A stretch of DNA of 64,000 bases from Rhodocyclus gracilis (GCF_009617575.1 NZ_WIXJ01000009.1:1-64000), one strand, 5' to 3'; counted from the stretch's first letter, positions 1 through 9,043 are shown. Notes: a model not told the origin generated them from the letters alone. Numbers and translations: made by a program.

Positions 1-19
1 AGCGTCCCCCGGAAACGAA

Positions 20-42
20 CGGGCGCAGGCCAACCACGCCCG
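20..42 (-). other. hairpin just downstream of the edge pufA
   Basis: A 6-bp GC stem (20-25 pairs with 37-42, loop 26-36) lies right after the pufA stop; a second CGCCCG at 47-52 could be an alternative partner. In purple bacteria a hairpin between pufA and pufL stabilises the antenna part of the mRNA, and this is in the right place for that role. The stem is short and the sequence is very GC-rich, so the assignment is tentative. What follows is outside the window. Confidence 0.3.
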
Positions 43-72
43 CCCCCGCCCGATTCCTTCGGCAAACGACTC

Positions 73-285
73 TTACTTCGCGGCTGCCGTAACTGGAGCC
101 GGCGTCGTCGCGGTTTGCGAAACAACGACGGCCTTCTTGTTCGTATCGATCCAGTTGAAGCGTTCGGTACCGAGCAGGAGGAAGTGGATCAGCAGCGCGA
201 GAACGCCCAGCCAAACGGCCGTGCCGATCATGACCGTGCGCGGATCCAGAACCAACCAAAGTTTCCATTGAGCGGGTGCAGACAT
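73..285 (-). CDS. pufA: Light-harvesting 1 alpha polypeptide (second copy)
   Basis: This 70-residue protein is the alpha subunit of the core (LH1) antenna that surrounds the reaction centre and binds bacteriochlorophyll in the membrane. It has the family layout: an amphipathic N-terminus with [11 protein letters not shown], one membrane span (about residues 18-40) with the bacteriochlorophyll-ligand histidine in LLIHFLLLG, then ERFNW. The C-terminus is an Ala/Pro/Thr-rich tail longer than in short alpha chains. It follows pufB by 37 nt in the same direction. It is one of two LH1 alpha genes in the window (the other is at 4622-4834). The canonical next genes, pufL and pufM, would lie to the left, beyond the edge. 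Confidence 0.93.
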   Translation of the reverse strand: MSAPAQWKLWLVLDPRTVMIGTAVWLGVLALLIHFLLLGTERFNWIDTNKKAVVVSQTATTPAPVTAAAK

Positions 286-322
286 GTGTAACTCCTTTTA
301 GACAGACGTCAGAACGTGAACG

Positions 323-472
323 TTATTGAAGCCACGGACGCCACGCCCACACCAGCGCGTGTGCAACGATCGCGACTACCGCAACGAAAGCGACGCCCTG
401 GGTGTACAGGGTACCGAACTCCTGGGCTTCCTGTTCCGTCAGCCCGGACAGGGACTTCCTATCTTCAGCCAT
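323..472 (-). CDS. pufB: Light-harvesting 1 beta polypeptide (second copy)
   Basis: A 49-residue LH1 beta subunit. The start is MAEDRKSLSGLTEQEAQEF, followed by one membrane span with the bacteriochlorophyll-binding motif AHALVWAW and the family C-terminus WRPWLQ. GLTEQEAQEF is a very typical beta-chain N-terminal segment. On the minus strand AGGAGG lies about 9 nt before the ATG. It forms a two-gene unit with the downstream pufA and starts about 275 nt after the predicted promoter at 753-780. It pairs with the alpha chain in the membrane as an alpha-beta heterodimer, the repeating unit of the LH1 ring. Confidence 0.93.
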   Translation of the reverse strand: MAEDRKSLSGLTEQEAQEFGTLYTQGVAFVAVVAIVAHALVWAWRPWLQ

Positions 473-723
473 AGTTGTTTAACCTCCTGATGGGCCTTGC
501 GGCCGTTACCGCGCACATCCCGCGCGGCAGGGATTTCCGTGACCCGATTCGCCACGTAAAACCATTTAAGGAAAATTCCGGAGTTTGCCGCCGAAAACTT
601 TGGCGGATAAGCCCGAAACCCGCTGCCTTGCCAAGAACTGCCAGCCTGACGAGCGAACGTCTTTTTTGAACTGTTTTCCGTAAATACCCGGTAACTACAA
701 ATTTCACGCCGGTTTCTACGGTT

Positions 724-741
724 TGTGGTGTTTGTGTAACA
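724..741. promoter_or_regulatory. TGT-N12-ACA box, candidate PpsR/CrtJ operator
   Basis: TGT at 724-726 and ACA at 739-741 are separated by exactly 12 nt, the consensus spacing of the PpsR/CrtJ repressor of photosynthesis genes. The box sits just downstream of the predicted -10 (753-758, reading left), so bound repressor would block initiation of the pufBA transcript. One box alone can occur by chance; position is the main support. Confidence 0.5.
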
Positions 742-752
742 TCAGCGCGGCC

Positions 753-780
753 AGTCTACTCTGCCACCGTCAAATGTCAA
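753..780 (-). promoter_or_regulatory. sigma-70-type promoter for the edge pufBA unit
   Basis: On the minus strand TTGACA (775-780) and TAGACT (753-758) are 16 nt apart. The perfect -35 hexamer and the flanking GAG before both elements are repeated in the promoter upstream of bchX (9162-9189). This supports co-regulation of the two photosynthesis transcripts. Confidence 0.6.
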
Positions 781-1057
781 CTCCGCCGAAGGCCCCGGCC
801 AAGGGGGCGCAAAGCCAGCAAAACCGGGCTCTGCAGGCTTTTCGCAAGACGCCGCACGAGAGCCCGTGGGCGGAAAAAGGCGTGTAGCCGGGGCTGACAA
901 GGCGTGACTCCCGTGTAACAGAGTTTGCCGGCGGAGTACGATGGCATCGGGTCGCGAGGCGCGTGACGACAACGCTCAGGGGCCCACGCCATTGGGGCGT
1001 CGGCGCTACCGCGCCTGCCGCCGATGACTCTTTTATCTGCCTCACGGGAGCAGTTTC

Positions 1058-1978
1058 ATGGCGTCACCCACCGAATTGGGACACACGACCGAGACCGGCT
1101 TCGGGCGCCGCACGACGGCTGACGACGTCACCGCAGGGCTGTCGCTGCGCGGCAAGACGATTCTCGTCACCGGCAGCACGACCGGGCTTGGTCTGGAAAC
1201 CTGCCGGGCGCTGGCCCTGCGCGGCGCGCACGTACTCGGCACCGGACGCACGCAAGACGCTGCCAAACACGCGATGGACAGCCTTCGCGGCGAAGCCAAT
1301 GGCTATGCCTGCGATCTCGCCGACGCCGACTCGATACGCGCCTGCATCAGCCAGATCAGGGCCGCCGGGTTCCGCCTGGATGCAATCATCGGCAACGCCG
1401 GCATCATGGCCCTGCCCACACTGCAGCAGGCGTACGGCTACGAGTTGCAGTTCTTTACCAACCACGTCGGCCATTTCATGCTGGTGACCGGATTGCTCGA
1501 CCAACTGACCGATGACGGCCGTGTCGTCATGCTGAGCAGTTCGGCGCACGCCATGGCCCCGCGCGAGGGCATCCAGTTCGAGGAACTCAGCGGCGAGCGC
1601 GCGTACAGCCCATGGCGGCACTACGGACAGTCGAAACTCGCCAACCTGCTGTTCGCGAAAGAACTGCAACGCCGCTTCACGGGCACGGCAAGGACCGCCT
1701 ATGCGGTGCATCCCGGCGCAACGCGAACGCAGCTGGCAAGGCACATGGGGCGTTCGGCGGCGTGGTTTACGCAGGTGGCGGGATCGCTCTTCCTACGCAA
1801 TGTCGGTCAAGGGGCAGCGACAACCGTCTTCGCTGCCGTACACCCGCAGGCAACGGCGCTGGCCGGGCAGTATCTGGCTGATTGCCGGTTGGCCCGCGCC
1901 AGCAAGCGGGCGAACGACGAAGCCCTCGCCCGCCGGCTATGGACGGTCTCGGAGCACATCGTCCAGCGCCTCCCCTAG
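1058..1978 (+). CDS. Short-chain dehydrogenase/reductase (retinol dehydrogenase/protochlorophyllide reductase-like)
   Basis: A 306-residue SDR-family NAD(P)-dependent oxidoreductase. An N-terminal extension of about 30 residues precedes the Rossmann start ILVTGSTTGLG (the TGxxxGxG cofactor motif), then come NAG (GNAGIM), a catalytic serine in LSSSAH and the YGQSK active-site pair. The substrate is not evident. The subgroup resembles retinol dehydrogenase and light-dependent protochlorophyllide reductase-like proteins, and the photosynthesis-cluster location makes a pigment substrate possible but unproven. It starts with ATG after a GGGAG ribosome-binding site and is transcribed away from the pufBA pair, convergent with crtC (35 nt between stops). 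Confidence 0.8.
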   Translation: MASPTELGHTTETGFGRRTTADDVTAGLSLRGKTILVTGSTTGLGLETCRALALRGAHVLGTGRTQDAAKHAMDSLRGEANGYACDLADADSIRACISQIRAAGFRLDAIIGNAGIMALPTLQQAYGYELQFFTNHVGHFMLVTGLLDQLTDDGRVVMLSSSAHAMAPREGIQFEELSGERAYSPWRHYGQSKLANLLFAKELQRRFTGTARTAYAVHPGATRTQLARHMGRSAAWFTQVAGSLFLRNVGQGAATTVFAAVHPQATALAGQYLADCRLARASKRANDEALARRLWTVSEHIVQRLP

Positions 1979-2013
1979 CGAGCGGCAAGAAACCGGCCGC
2001 GCGGCGGCAGACC

Positions 2014-3081
2014 TTAGCTACCCGGAACGCGCGGAATGCGGAAGGGCAGCAGCACCTGCACCCAGCGCGAATCGAAGCGGTCGAGGCAGACGCTTTCGTG
2101 CATCGCCGTTACCGGTTCGCCGAGCATGTGCGTCGCCAGCACGGAACGCGTGTAGAACGGCGTGTTTTCGAGCGTCGCGGTGACGCGCGCCGATTTCTGC
2201 GCGTCGACCCGCGTACCTCGCCGCATGCGCCACGCCGTCGTCGGCAGGCTCGCGTGCGGAGGCACCTCGATCTGTTCAACGCGACCGGAGGGATCGAAGT
2301 GCAGACCGAGTTCGGTGCGCTGCCCGTCGCGCCGCGTCGCATCGTAGAGAACCGCCGTGCCGCCGTCCTTCAGTTCGGCGCGCGACCATTCCCAGTAACG
2401 GAACGCCTTCTCGAGCGGCTCGCTGCCCCAGTTGGAATCGAGATAGCCGTGGCCCGACCAATGCAGGGAGGGGCGATCAAGCGCGACCTCGACACGCGCG
2501 CCCGGCGCAATCGGCGCCCAGCGGTGACGGCCGGTGCCATCAAGGAAATACGGCTGCCCCGCGACCGTGCGCGGATACAGTTTGACGGTGCCGCGAATGC
2601 GGCGCGGCAGCGGTACGGCAATTTCGTCGATGCGGATGCTCAGACAGTGGCCGTCCCATGACAACGAACTCGGCCCGATTTCCAGCCGGTCTGGCTGCCG
2701 ATGCAAGGCCGAACGCCCGCGCTCGGTCATGGCCCAGCGCTTAACCTCGCCGTAGAGGGCGACGTTCAGGGAGTTGTGGTTCAGAGGATCACTGTTACGG
2801 CGCCGGCGGGCGCTCGCGTAATAGGGAGAAAAGCAGCTGCCGACCTGCGCAATCAGCGTAATACCGTGCCGCCCGTCGTCGCTGAACGCGTCGACGTACC
2901 ACCACAGATAGCCGCCGGGCGAAACCGGTGCGTCAAAGCGCGGCCCGCAGCCTGGCTCGCAACCCGCTGCCGGCCCGTGATCGCCGCCATCGGCCGGCGC
3001 CGGCGCGGACTGCTTCGCTTCCGCGTCACGAGCACCGTCCGCCGATTCGGCTGCGGACGGAAGAACGTCTACCACTCGCAT
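2014..3081 (-). CDS. crtC: Carotenoid 1,2-hydratase
   Basis: A 355-residue homologue of CrtC (hydroxyneurosporene synthase), which adds water to the 1,2 double bond of acyclic carotenoids in spheroidene or spirilloxanthin synthesis. Family hallmarks are SPGGYLWWYVDAFSDDG near residue 53 and the neighbouring GSCFSPYYASARRR and NSLNVALYG segments. A low-complexity Ala/Asp-rich N-terminal stretch of about 45 residues precedes the conserved domain, so the true start could be internal; the ATG used has GGAG 8 nt upstream. It lies between the two antenna gene pairs on the same strand, as expected for a photosynthesis gene cluster. CrtD and CrtF are not in the window. Confidence 0.9.
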   Translation of the reverse strand: MRVVDVLPSAAESADGARDAEAKQSAPAPADGGDHGPAAGCEPGCGPRFDAPVSPGGYLWWYVDAFSDDGRHGITLIAQVGSCFSPYYASARRRRNSDPLNHNSLNVALYGEVKRWAMTERGRSALHRQPDRLEIGPSSLSWDGHCLSIRIDEIAVPLPRRIRGTVKLYPRTVAGQPYFLDGTGRHRWAPIAPGARVEVALDRPSLHWSGHGYLDSNWGSEPLEKAFRYWEWSRAELKDGGTAVLYDATRRDGQRTELGLHFDPSGRVEQIEVPPHASLPTTAWRMRRGTRVDAQKSARVTATLENTPFYTRSVLATHMLGEPVTAMHESVCLDRFDSRWVQVLLPFRIPRVPGS

Positions 3082-3219
3082 GCAGTCATCTCCGCATCGA
3101 AAAAGGGGCCGGGGGAAAAGACACCGGTTGAAAACACCAGGCAGCTAAATGTCCGCCCCCTGCCAATTTGCCAATTTTTGCCGACTCAGGCCTCGGGTGC
3201 GCGCCGCTTCCGGAGCGTC

Positions 3220-3687
3220 TTACCAAAGCTGGGGTTTAGCCACCATCACCCACATACCGATGCCGAGCGGCACCGTCGACAAGAGCCCCCACACGAGCCA
3301 GGTGGCGCTGGCCTTGCGATACGCGGCCGGCACTTCGCCGGTGATGGCGAAGTCACGCGCCCAGCCCGCCTGCTTGATCTGGATCGGCACCAGAATGCCG
3401 AGCCAGACGCCGCCGGCAATGCCCATCATGATCTGGCCGACGAGCAGCCAGGGCGTCGTCAACGACCAGCCGCCGAAGTAAGCCGCACCGAGCCCGCCAA
3501 TGACCATCAGAAAACCGCCCGGCAAGGTGAAGGAGAAGTCGGTAACGGTGACCAGCCACTGCGAGAACGACATGATCTGCGTCTTGCACGAGCGGTCGGC
3601 AAACACCTTCCAGAGCGCGGTCACCGTGACATTTCCGAGCATCAATACAAGACCCAGAATGTGCAGGGTTTTGAAGAAGGCGTACAT
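3220..3687 (-). CDS. DUF2269-type integral membrane protein
   Basis: A 155-residue protein with four predicted membrane spans: residues 5-25, about 52-72, 80-100 and 128-150. The N-terminus FFKTLHILGLVLMLGNVTVTALWK is typical of the DUF2269 family (predicted integral membrane protein), which has no established function. A His and Gly/Asn residues in the first helix resemble those in small membrane heme proteins, but this is not evidence of heme binding. It ends 138 nt before crtC in the same direction, so it may share a transcript with it. Confidence 0.65.
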   Translation of the reverse strand: MYAFFKTLHILGLVLMLGNVTVTALWKVFADRSCKTQIMSFSQWLVTVTDFSFTLPGGFLMVIGGLGAAYFGGWSLTTPWLLVGQIMMGIAGGVWLGILVPIQIKQAGWARDFAITGEVPAAYRKASATWLVWGLLSTVPLGIGMWVMVAKPQLW

Positions 3688-3863
3688 GGCGTCACCGCGA
3701 GGTCTGAAAGGCGCGGAGCATACCGACGCCCACCAGCACTGGCAAGCAAGGCCGTCGCCGGTGTCGGCGCCCTTGTGCTACATTCCGCGACGATAAAATT
3801 ACCACTGGCGACGCGGGCCGGCTAAACCGAGCACTGCGATAGCCCGACACCAGGAGTCCCGCT

Positions 3864-4553
3864 GTGAAGGTAGTTGTTTTTGGCGCGAACGGCCGCACCG
3901 GGCGCGCGGTGCTTCTGACCCTGCTGGCTGAGGGTTATCAGGTCACGGCGTTCGCCCGCGATCCGGCGAAGCTTCCCGAATGGCCTGGTCACGATTTCGC
4001 CAAGATCAGGGGCGACGCGCTCAATCCGACTGACGTTGCACCGGCCGTCGCCGGTCAGGATGCCGTGATCGTCTGCCTCGGCGATTCGTCCAATCCGGTA
4101 CTCGTGCGACTCGGCATGAAGCGGAGCACGGCGCGCAATATCTGCGAAGCCGGTACGGCCAATATCGTCGACGCCATGCAGGACGCCGGAGTGAAGCGGC
4201 TGATCTGCGTCACCGCCTACGGCATGGCGGACACGCGCCGCAAGCTGTCGCCAGCGTTCAGGGCATGGCACGTCGCCATGCAACTCGACGCGCAACTCGC
4301 CGACAAGGAACGTCAGGAACGCATCGTCCGCGCCAGTGATCTCGACTGGACGCTGGTGCGGCCGGTCGGCCTGACCGATGGCGCCTTTACCGGACGCTGG
4401 CTCGCCAGTGCCACCGGCGAGCGGCGCAAACGGACGATCAGCCGCGTCGACCTCGCCCGTTTCATCGTCGACACGCTGACGGGCGGCGGCAATCTGCACG
4501 AAGCCATCGTCGTCTCGGGGCTGACCATCAAACAGGCATTCCCCAACGACTGA
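3864..4553 (+). CDS. NAD(P)-binding Rossmann protein (atypical SDR)
   Basis: A 229-residue protein of the NmrA/SDR_a5 type. It starts with the dinucleotide motif VVVFGANGRTGRAVL, has GQDAVIVCLGD after strand 4, VTAYGM, and a C-terminal RVDLARFIVDTL segment. The usual YxxxK catalytic pair of classical SDRs is not obvious, which is normal for this atypical group. These proteins often bind NADPH and act as reductases or redox-sensing regulators. It is read opposite to the flanking photosynthesis genes and converges on the pufA gene at 4622. No specific substrate can be assigned. Confidence 0.8.
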   Translation: MKVVVFGANGRTGRAVLLTLLAEGYQVTAFARDPAKLPEWPGHDFAKIRGDALNPTDVAPAVAGQDAVIVCLGDSSNPVLVRLGMKRSTARNICEAGTANIVDAMQDAGVKRLICVTAYGMADTRRKLSPAFRAWHVAMQLDAQLADKERQERIVRASDLDWTLVRPVGLTDGAFTGRWLASATGERRKRTISRVDLARFIVDTLTGGGNLHEAIVVSGLTIKQAFPND

Positions 4554-4589
4554 AGCGCCAGCCGCGCCCACAGGAGCGAGAGGGCGATC

Positions 4590-4608
4590 GAGAGGTTGGG
4601 GGCCTCTC
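4590..4608 (-). terminator. hairpin after the first pufA
   Basis: A perfect 6-bp stem (4590-4595 with 4603-4608) and 7-nt loop lie 13 nt past the pufA stop at 4622. No T-run follows, so it may be an mRNA-stabilising 3' hairpin rather than a strong intrinsic terminator. It may mark the end of the bchXYZ-pufBA transcript, since the next gene is on the opposite strand. Confidence 0.4.
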
Positions 4609-4621
4609 CACCCTGCGGGAA

Positions 4622-4834
4622 TCAGTCGTGCGACGCGGCCGGCGCAGGCGCTGGAACTGCGGTCGCAGCCGCCGTCTGCGTGCTGTGCGAAGCATCGTGA
4701 ACGACGTCTTTCAGCCAATAGAAGCGGTCGGCGTTAAACGCGAGGAAGTGCAGGAAGAACGCCATCCCGCTGAGAAAAACGATCAGCGACAACAGAACGG
4801 TACGCGGATCGATGATTTTCCAGGCTCGCCACAT
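4622..4834 (-). CDS. pufA: Light-harvesting 1 alpha polypeptide (first copy)
   Basis: A 70-residue LH1 alpha chain. The start MWRAWKIIDPRT is chosen because the frame overlaps pufB upstream and GGAGG lies 6 nt before this ATG, directly after the pufB stop. A single membrane span (about residues 13-33) carries the bacteriochlorophyll-ligand histidine in FFLHFLAFNADRFYW. The C-terminus is Ala/Pro/Thr-rich and ends in SHD. It differs clearly from the other alpha chain (73-285), so this is a divergent paralogue and not a recent duplicate. The gene ends the bchXYZ-pufBA string; pufL and pufM do not follow. Confidence 0.92.
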   Translation of the reverse strand: MWRAWKIIDPRTVLLSLIVFLSGMAFFLHFLAFNADRFYWLKDVVHDASHSTQTAAATAVPAPAPAASHD

Positions 4835-4845
4835 GATCGGCCTCC

Positions 4846-5019
4846 TTATTGCAGCCACGGACGCCACGCCCAGAGCAGGGCGTGCGCGATCAGCGCGAGC
4901 AAGGTGAAATCGCGGAAGCCGCGCAACAGCGCGGAATTGAAGGCACGCGCCTCGTCGTCCGACAGGCCCGACAGAGGATCGTCGAAGTCGTCGGCCGGAT
5001 GCTGCCGGGGGTTTTCCAT
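4846..5019 (-). CDS. pufB: Light-harvesting 1 beta polypeptide (first copy)
   Basis: A beta chain with DPLSGLSDDEARAFN, one membrane span containing AHALLWAW (bacteriochlorophyll-ligand His) and C-terminal WRPWLQ. I use the ATG at 5019 (57 residues); a GTG at 5037 would give 63 residues. Neither has a strong ribosome-binding site. The N-terminus is more acidic and longer than in the beta chain at 323-472. It lies 76 nt after bchZ, the standard bchZ-pufB junction of purple bacteria, and 11 nt before pufA. Confidence 0.88.
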   Translation of the reverse strand: MENPRQHPADDFDDPLSGLSDDEARAFNSALLRGFRDFTLLALIAHALLWAWRPWLQ

Positions 5020-5095
5020 GGGAAGGGTCTCGGACACGTTGGTTTGTTGACTCAGCGCTGCACTAAGCGATCATTGCCATCGACGCGACGATCAC

Positions 5096-6559
5096 TCAGG
5101 CCGTCTGCGCCGAGAAAGACTCGGCGACCTGCGCGAAGCGCGCCAGCGTGACGCGCTCCTCACCGGCCTGCCGTGCCTCGCGCTCGGCGCGGTCGCGCAA
5201 ACGCTTGGCCGTCGAGATGCGTACGAGGAAAGGCTGACGCTCGACCGCATCGGCGAGTGCCGCCTCGGCGTCTTCATCCCACGGCAAGGCCGCCTGCGCA
5301 CGCTTCGACGGCGTCGCATCGACCTTGTCGAGGTCGGTACCCAGCGGCAGGATGTTGAACAACGCGTCAAACAAGGCGTTGCAGTACTCCTGCACCAGAT
5401 AGGTGGCGCCCGAGTAGCCCATGAACGGCGTGCCGATGGCGCGGCGGATGATGGCGCCGGGGAAGGATGCCGGGATGTAGATGGCGCGGCCGCCGGCTTC
5501 GGCGTTGTACATGCGTTCGTTGTACGAGCCGAACAGCGCCAGCGGCGGCGTCGTCTTGATCGCCGCGCGCACGGCGGCGTTGTCCATCTTGTTGCCGGGC
5601 TTGCGCGTAAACGAGAAGGCGCAGGGAATGCCGAGTTCGCTCTCGAAGAAGCGGCGCACACCGCGCTCGTAGGTTTCGCTGGCAACGATGGCAAAGGGCG
5701 CACTGGCGAAGAAGTCCTGCGTCACGCTACGCCACAGATCCCACAGGGGCTTCAGCGTCGTGTGCTTTTCCTGTTCGATGAAGGGCTGCGGGTCAACGCC
5801 GGCCACCTCGCCGAGCTTTTCCAGGAAAGCAGTGGTCGAGAACACGCCGATCGGCGCCATCAGGTAAGGCTTGCCGAGCGCTTCGCACAGCTTGCGGCCG
5901 AACTCGCGGTACATGCAGATATTGACGTCGGCGTCGGCGAGCTTCGGCACGTCGGCGATGTCGGTGCCGAGCGGGAAAACGAGGTTGATCTCGCAGCCAA
6001 TACCTTCAACCAGGCGGCGGATCTCGGCGAGGTCGGACGGCATGTTGAAGACGCCGTAGGACGGGCCGATGATGTTCACGCGCGGCTTGCGACCGCCCTC
6101 GCCCATCGCCGCCATCTTCTTGCGGCCAACCGACTTCTTGCTGCCGAACTCCTTCCACAGCCAGGTCATCGCGCGGTCGGCGCTCTGCCACTGGTCCTCG
6201 TCGATGGTGCGCGGCAGGAAACGCAGCAGGCCGGCGCCCTCGGGCGTGACGCCGCCGCCGATCATCTCGGCGATCGAGCCGGTGACGACGACCGCCGGTT
6301 GCGATTGATCCTGCGTCAGCGCAGCACGGCGCATCGCGCCTTCGGTGCCGGTCATCGTCAGCTCTTCTTCCGACAGGCCGGTGGCGACGATCGGCAGTTC
6401 GTGCGGCGGCAGCGCGTCGGTGTAGTGCAGCACGGCGGTGACCGGCAGGTTCTCGCAGCCGACCGGGCCGTCAATGACGACGCGCAGCCCCTTCACCGCC
6501 GAGAAGACGTAAACAGCACCCCAGTAGCCGCCAGCGCGGTCGTGGTCGAGGACGAGCAT
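5096..6559 (-). CDS. bchZ: Chlorophyllide a reductase subunit Z
   Basis: BchZ (487 residues) forms the catalytic component with BchY. With the BchX reductase it reduces the C7-C8 bond of chlorophyllide a in bacteriochlorophyll a synthesis. It belongs to the nitrogenase NifK-like superfamily. Visible hallmarks are the N-terminal [15 protein letters not shown], the Fe-S ligand region [21 protein letters not shown], and [10 protein letters not shown]. Length matches the family. It follows bchY by 4 nt, so the three genes are translationally linked, and it runs on into pufB. Confidence 0.96.
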   Translation of the reverse strand: MLVLDHDRAGGYWGAVYVFSAVKGLRVVIDGPVGCENLPVTAVLHYTDALPPHELPIVATGLSEEELTMTGTEGAMRRAALTQDQSQPAVVVTGSIAEMIGGGVTPEGAGLLRFLPRTIDEDQWQSADRAMTWLWKEFGSKKSVGRKKMAAMGEGGRKPRVNIIGPSYGVFNMPSDLAEIRRLVEGIGCEINLVFPLGTDIADVPKLADADVNICMYREFGRKLCEALGKPYLMAPIGVFSTTAFLEKLGEVAGVDPQPFIEQEKHTTLKPLWDLWRSVTQDFFASAPFAIVASETYERGVRRFFESELGIPCAFSFTRKPGNKMDNAAVRAAIKTTPPLALFGSYNERMYNAEAGGRAIYIPASFPGAIIRRAIGTPFMGYSGATYLVQEYCNALFDALFNILPLGTDLDKVDATPSKRAQAALPWDEDAEAALADAVERQPFLVRISTAKRLRDRAEREARQAGEERVTLARFAQVAESFSAQTA

Positions 6560-6563
6560 CGGA

Positions 6564-8036
6564 TCAGTTTCCTATGGCGTCGGCGAGATCGCCGCGGACA
6601 ACTTTGGTCGGAGTGGCAACGGGAACCGCTTTCGGCTTGGCGGCGAGCGGCGCAAAGAAGTCGACCATGCGCGCGAAGCGCGACGGGTCGCGCGTCTGCG
6701 CGGCGACGATGCCGGCCAGCGCCGAAACGCCGGCGGCGCCGAACAGCGGCCGCGCCGACACCATGTTGGTGAAGTAGAGCGCGGGAATGCCGATTTCCTT
6801 GGCCGCCTGCACCAGCGGCGTGGTGCCGAGGGCGAGGTCGGGTTTGACTTCGCGCATCGCGGCGACGTCCTGTTCGAGCGCAGCGCGGAACTGCACATGC
6901 ACGCCGCGTGCGGCGAGCCAGTCGCGGTCGGCCTCGTTCCACTCGGTGCGCGGCGTCGCCGTGCCGACGTAGGGCACGTCGGCGCCGGCCTCGACGAGCA
7001 GGCGGGCAACGAGCAGTTCGGAGCCTTCGTAACCGGAAACGGTGACGCGCGCCTTGATCGGGTTGGCGTCGAGCGCGGCGCGGATCGCCGGCAGCGCGGC
7101 GGCCTTGGCGGCATCGATCTGCGCGGCAGTGACGCCGGCAGCGGCGCCGACGGCTTCCAGCCAGGCGGCCGTGCCTTCGTAGCCGACCGGGCCGGAACCG
7201 ACGACCGGACGACCGGCGGCGCGAAACTCGCGCACGCTGGCGGTGTAGAACGGATGCACGGCACAGGCGACGTCGGAGTCGAGCGCCGCGTACAGGTCGC
7301 GCCACTCGCGGCAGGGCAGCTGCGGCGCCACACCGAGGCCCATCGGCGCCAGCAGGCGGCCGGCAACGACCGGGTCGGCCGGGAACATCTCGCCAAGCAG
7401 CGCGATCTTCGGCCCTTCGGGCAGCGCGCCGCGCGGCCGCGCCACCGGACCGGCTTCGATCTCGTTGCGCGCATAGCGCAGCATGGCGGCGGTGAGCACG
7501 TCCTTCGCTTCGGCATGCGTCGGCACGCCGAAGCCAGGAACATCGATGCCGATGATGCGCACGCCCTCGATTTCCTTCGGCAGCAGGTCGAGCGGCACGC
7601 CGGAGGCGGTCGGCACGCACAGGTTGATGACGACGATGGCGTCGTGTTCGGCCGGGTTGGCGAGCTGGTACACCGCCTCGCGGATGTCCTCGAACAGCTT
7701 GCCGGTAACCAGCGTCTCCGAGCTGAACGGCACGTAGCCGACCGTCCGCCGCGCGCCGTAGAAGTGCGAGGTGAAGGACAGGCCGTAGACGCAGCACGCC
7801 GACCCGCAGAGGATGGTCGCCGTACGCCGCATGCGCAGACCGACGCGCAGCGAGCCGAAGGCCGGGCACATGGTCTGCGGCTGGTCGTGCGGACCGCGTG
7901 GATAGTCGGTCGCCAGCTTGGACAGCAGCGGCGCGTTGCCCGCCGCCTGCGCCGCAGCGCGCAATTCGTCGGCGCGTTCGCCGTGGCAGGCCGCGGCGTC
8001 GTTGCCGCCGGCCGTCGTGGGCGCATTCATGGTCAT
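6564..8036 (-). CDS. bchY: Chlorophyllide a reductase subunit Y
   Basis: BchY (490 residues), the NifD-like partner of BchZ in chlorophyllide a oxidoreductase. The sequence has [31 protein letters not shown] near residues 60-85, with the Cys residues that help hold the bridging 4Fe-4S cluster, then [14 protein letters not shown]. Its ATG overlaps the bchX stop by 4 nt, and bchZ follows after 4 nt. The Ala-rich N-terminal 45 residues are variable in the family. Confidence 0.96.
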   Translation of the reverse strand: MTMNAPTTAGGNDAAACHGERADELRAAAQAAGNAPLLSKLATDYPRGPHDQPQTMCPAFGSLRVGLRMRRTATILCGSACCVYGLSFTSHFYGARRTVGYVPFSSETLVTGKLFEDIREAVYQLANPAEHDAIVVINLCVPTASGVPLDLLPKEIEGVRIIGIDVPGFGVPTHAEAKDVLTAAMLRYARNEIEAGPVARPRGALPEGPKIALLGEMFPADPVVAGRLLAPMGLGVAPQLPCREWRDLYAALDSDVACAVHPFYTASVREFRAAGRPVVGSGPVGYEGTAAWLEAVGAAAGVTAAQIDAAKAAALPAIRAALDANPIKARVTVSGYEGSELLVARLLVEAGADVPYVGTATPRTEWNEADRDWLAARGVHVQFRAALEQDVAAMREVKPDLALGTTPLVQAAKEIGIPALYFTNMVSARPLFGAAGVSALAGIVAAQTRDPSRFARMVDFFAPLAAKPKAVPVATPTKVVRGDLADAIGN

Positions 8037-9043
8037 TCGCTTTCGTAGACGACTTCGAGCGAGGGCTGGACGACCAGCTTGCCGCCCCGCATATCAGCGG
8101 CGGTCGCCGGGTCGAGAACGATGTCGCGACCGACGGCGTCGCCCGAGAAAAGACCGAGCAGGCCTTCCTGCGAGAGCGGCGTCGGACGCACCGGCGGCGC
8201 GTCGGCGACCTGCTGCGCCAGCGCGGCGAACAGCGGGCCGTAGGGGCCATCCGGCTTGGCGATGATCTCGTAGCCGGCGCTCTTGCGCCGGATGTCCTCG
8301 TCGGCGGGAATCGCAGCGAGGATCGGGATGCCGGCCGCCGCGGCAAACGCCTGCGCCTCGCCGGTGTGGTCGTCCTTGTTGATGACGATGCCGGCGACGC
8401 CGACGTTACCGCCGAGTTTGCGGAAGTAGTCGACCGCCGAGCAGACGTTGTTGGCAACGTAGAGCGACTGCAGGTCGTTGGAACCGACGACGATCACCTT
8501 CTGGCACATGTCGCGGGCGATCGGCAGGCCGAAACCGCCACAGACCACGTCGCCAAGGAAGTCGAGCAGGACGTAGTCGAAGTCCCATTCATGGAAGCCG
8601 AGCTTTTCGAGCAGTTCGAAGCCATGGATGATGCCGCGTCCGCCGCAGCCACGACCGACTTCCGGCCCGCCCAGTTCCATGGCGTAGACGCCGTGGCGCT
8701 TGAAGCAGACGTCGCCGATCGTCACTTCCTCGCCGGCCGCCTTTTTGCGCGCCGAGGTTTCGATGATCGTCGGCACGCTACGGCCTTCGAACAGCAGCGA
8801 GGTGGTGTCGCTCTTCGGGTCACAGCCGATCAGCAGCACGCGCTTGCCTTGCTGCGCCAGCATGTAGGAGAGGTTGGAGAGCGTGAAGCTCTTGCCGATG
8901 CCGCCCTTGCCGTAGATCGCGATGATCTGCGTCTGCCGCTTGTCGGCGGCGCCGGCGGCGTCATTGTCCGTGCTTTTCGGGGCGTCTTTTTTCACGAGCT
9001 GCACGGTTTTTTCCTGGCCCTGCGTCATCTCAAGCTTCTCCAC
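8033..9043 (-). CDS. bchX: Chlorophyllide a reductase iron protein subunit X
   Basis: BchX (336 residues) is the NifH-like ATP-dependent reductase that passes electrons to BchYZ. Motifs: P-loop [15 protein letters not shown] near residue 46, GCDPKSDTT, the first Fe-S cysteine in GRGCGGRGII and the second in DVVCGGFGLPI. An N-terminal extension of about 38 charged residues is usual for BchX compared with NifH. It is the first gene of the operon and lies 119 nt downstream of the promoter at 9162-9189. Do not confuse it with anfH at 22015, which encodes the nitrogenase homologue. Confidence 0.96.
   Translation of the reverse strand: MEKLEMTQGQEKTVQLVKKDAPKSTDNDAAGAADKRQTQIIAIYGKGGIGKSFTLSNLSYMLAQQGKRVLLIGCDPKSDTTSLLFEGRSVPTIIETSARKKAAGEEVTIGDVCFKRHGVYAMELGGPEVGRGCGGRGIIHGFELLEKLGFHEWDFDYVLLDFLGDVVCGGFGLPIARDMCQKVIVVGSNDLQSLYVANNVCSAVDYFRKLGGNVGVAGIVINKDDHTGEAQAFAAAAGIPILAAIPADEDIRRKSAGYEIIAKPDGPYGPLFAALAQQVADAPPVRPTPLSQEGLLGLFSGDAVGRDIVLDPATAADMRGGKLVVQPSLEVVYESE

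Larger units (their letters stand above)
473..1057. other. 585-nt intergenic region with divergent promoters
   Basis: No convincing coding sequence. It separates pufB (minus) from the SDR gene at 1058 (plus). It holds a sigma-70-like promoter reading left (753-780) and a TGT-N12-ACA box (724-741). About 250 nt of untranslated leader would precede pufB. The part from 800 to 1000 is GC-rich and I recognise nothing in it. A GGGAG ribosome-binding site precedes the ATG at 1058. Confidence 0.6.

Noticed and set aside
6493..8457. 654-residue frame on the minus strand across bchX and bchY
   Set aside because: It is a frame shadow of bchY and bchX; the translation is Arg/Ser/Pro-rich and the real frames match known families.
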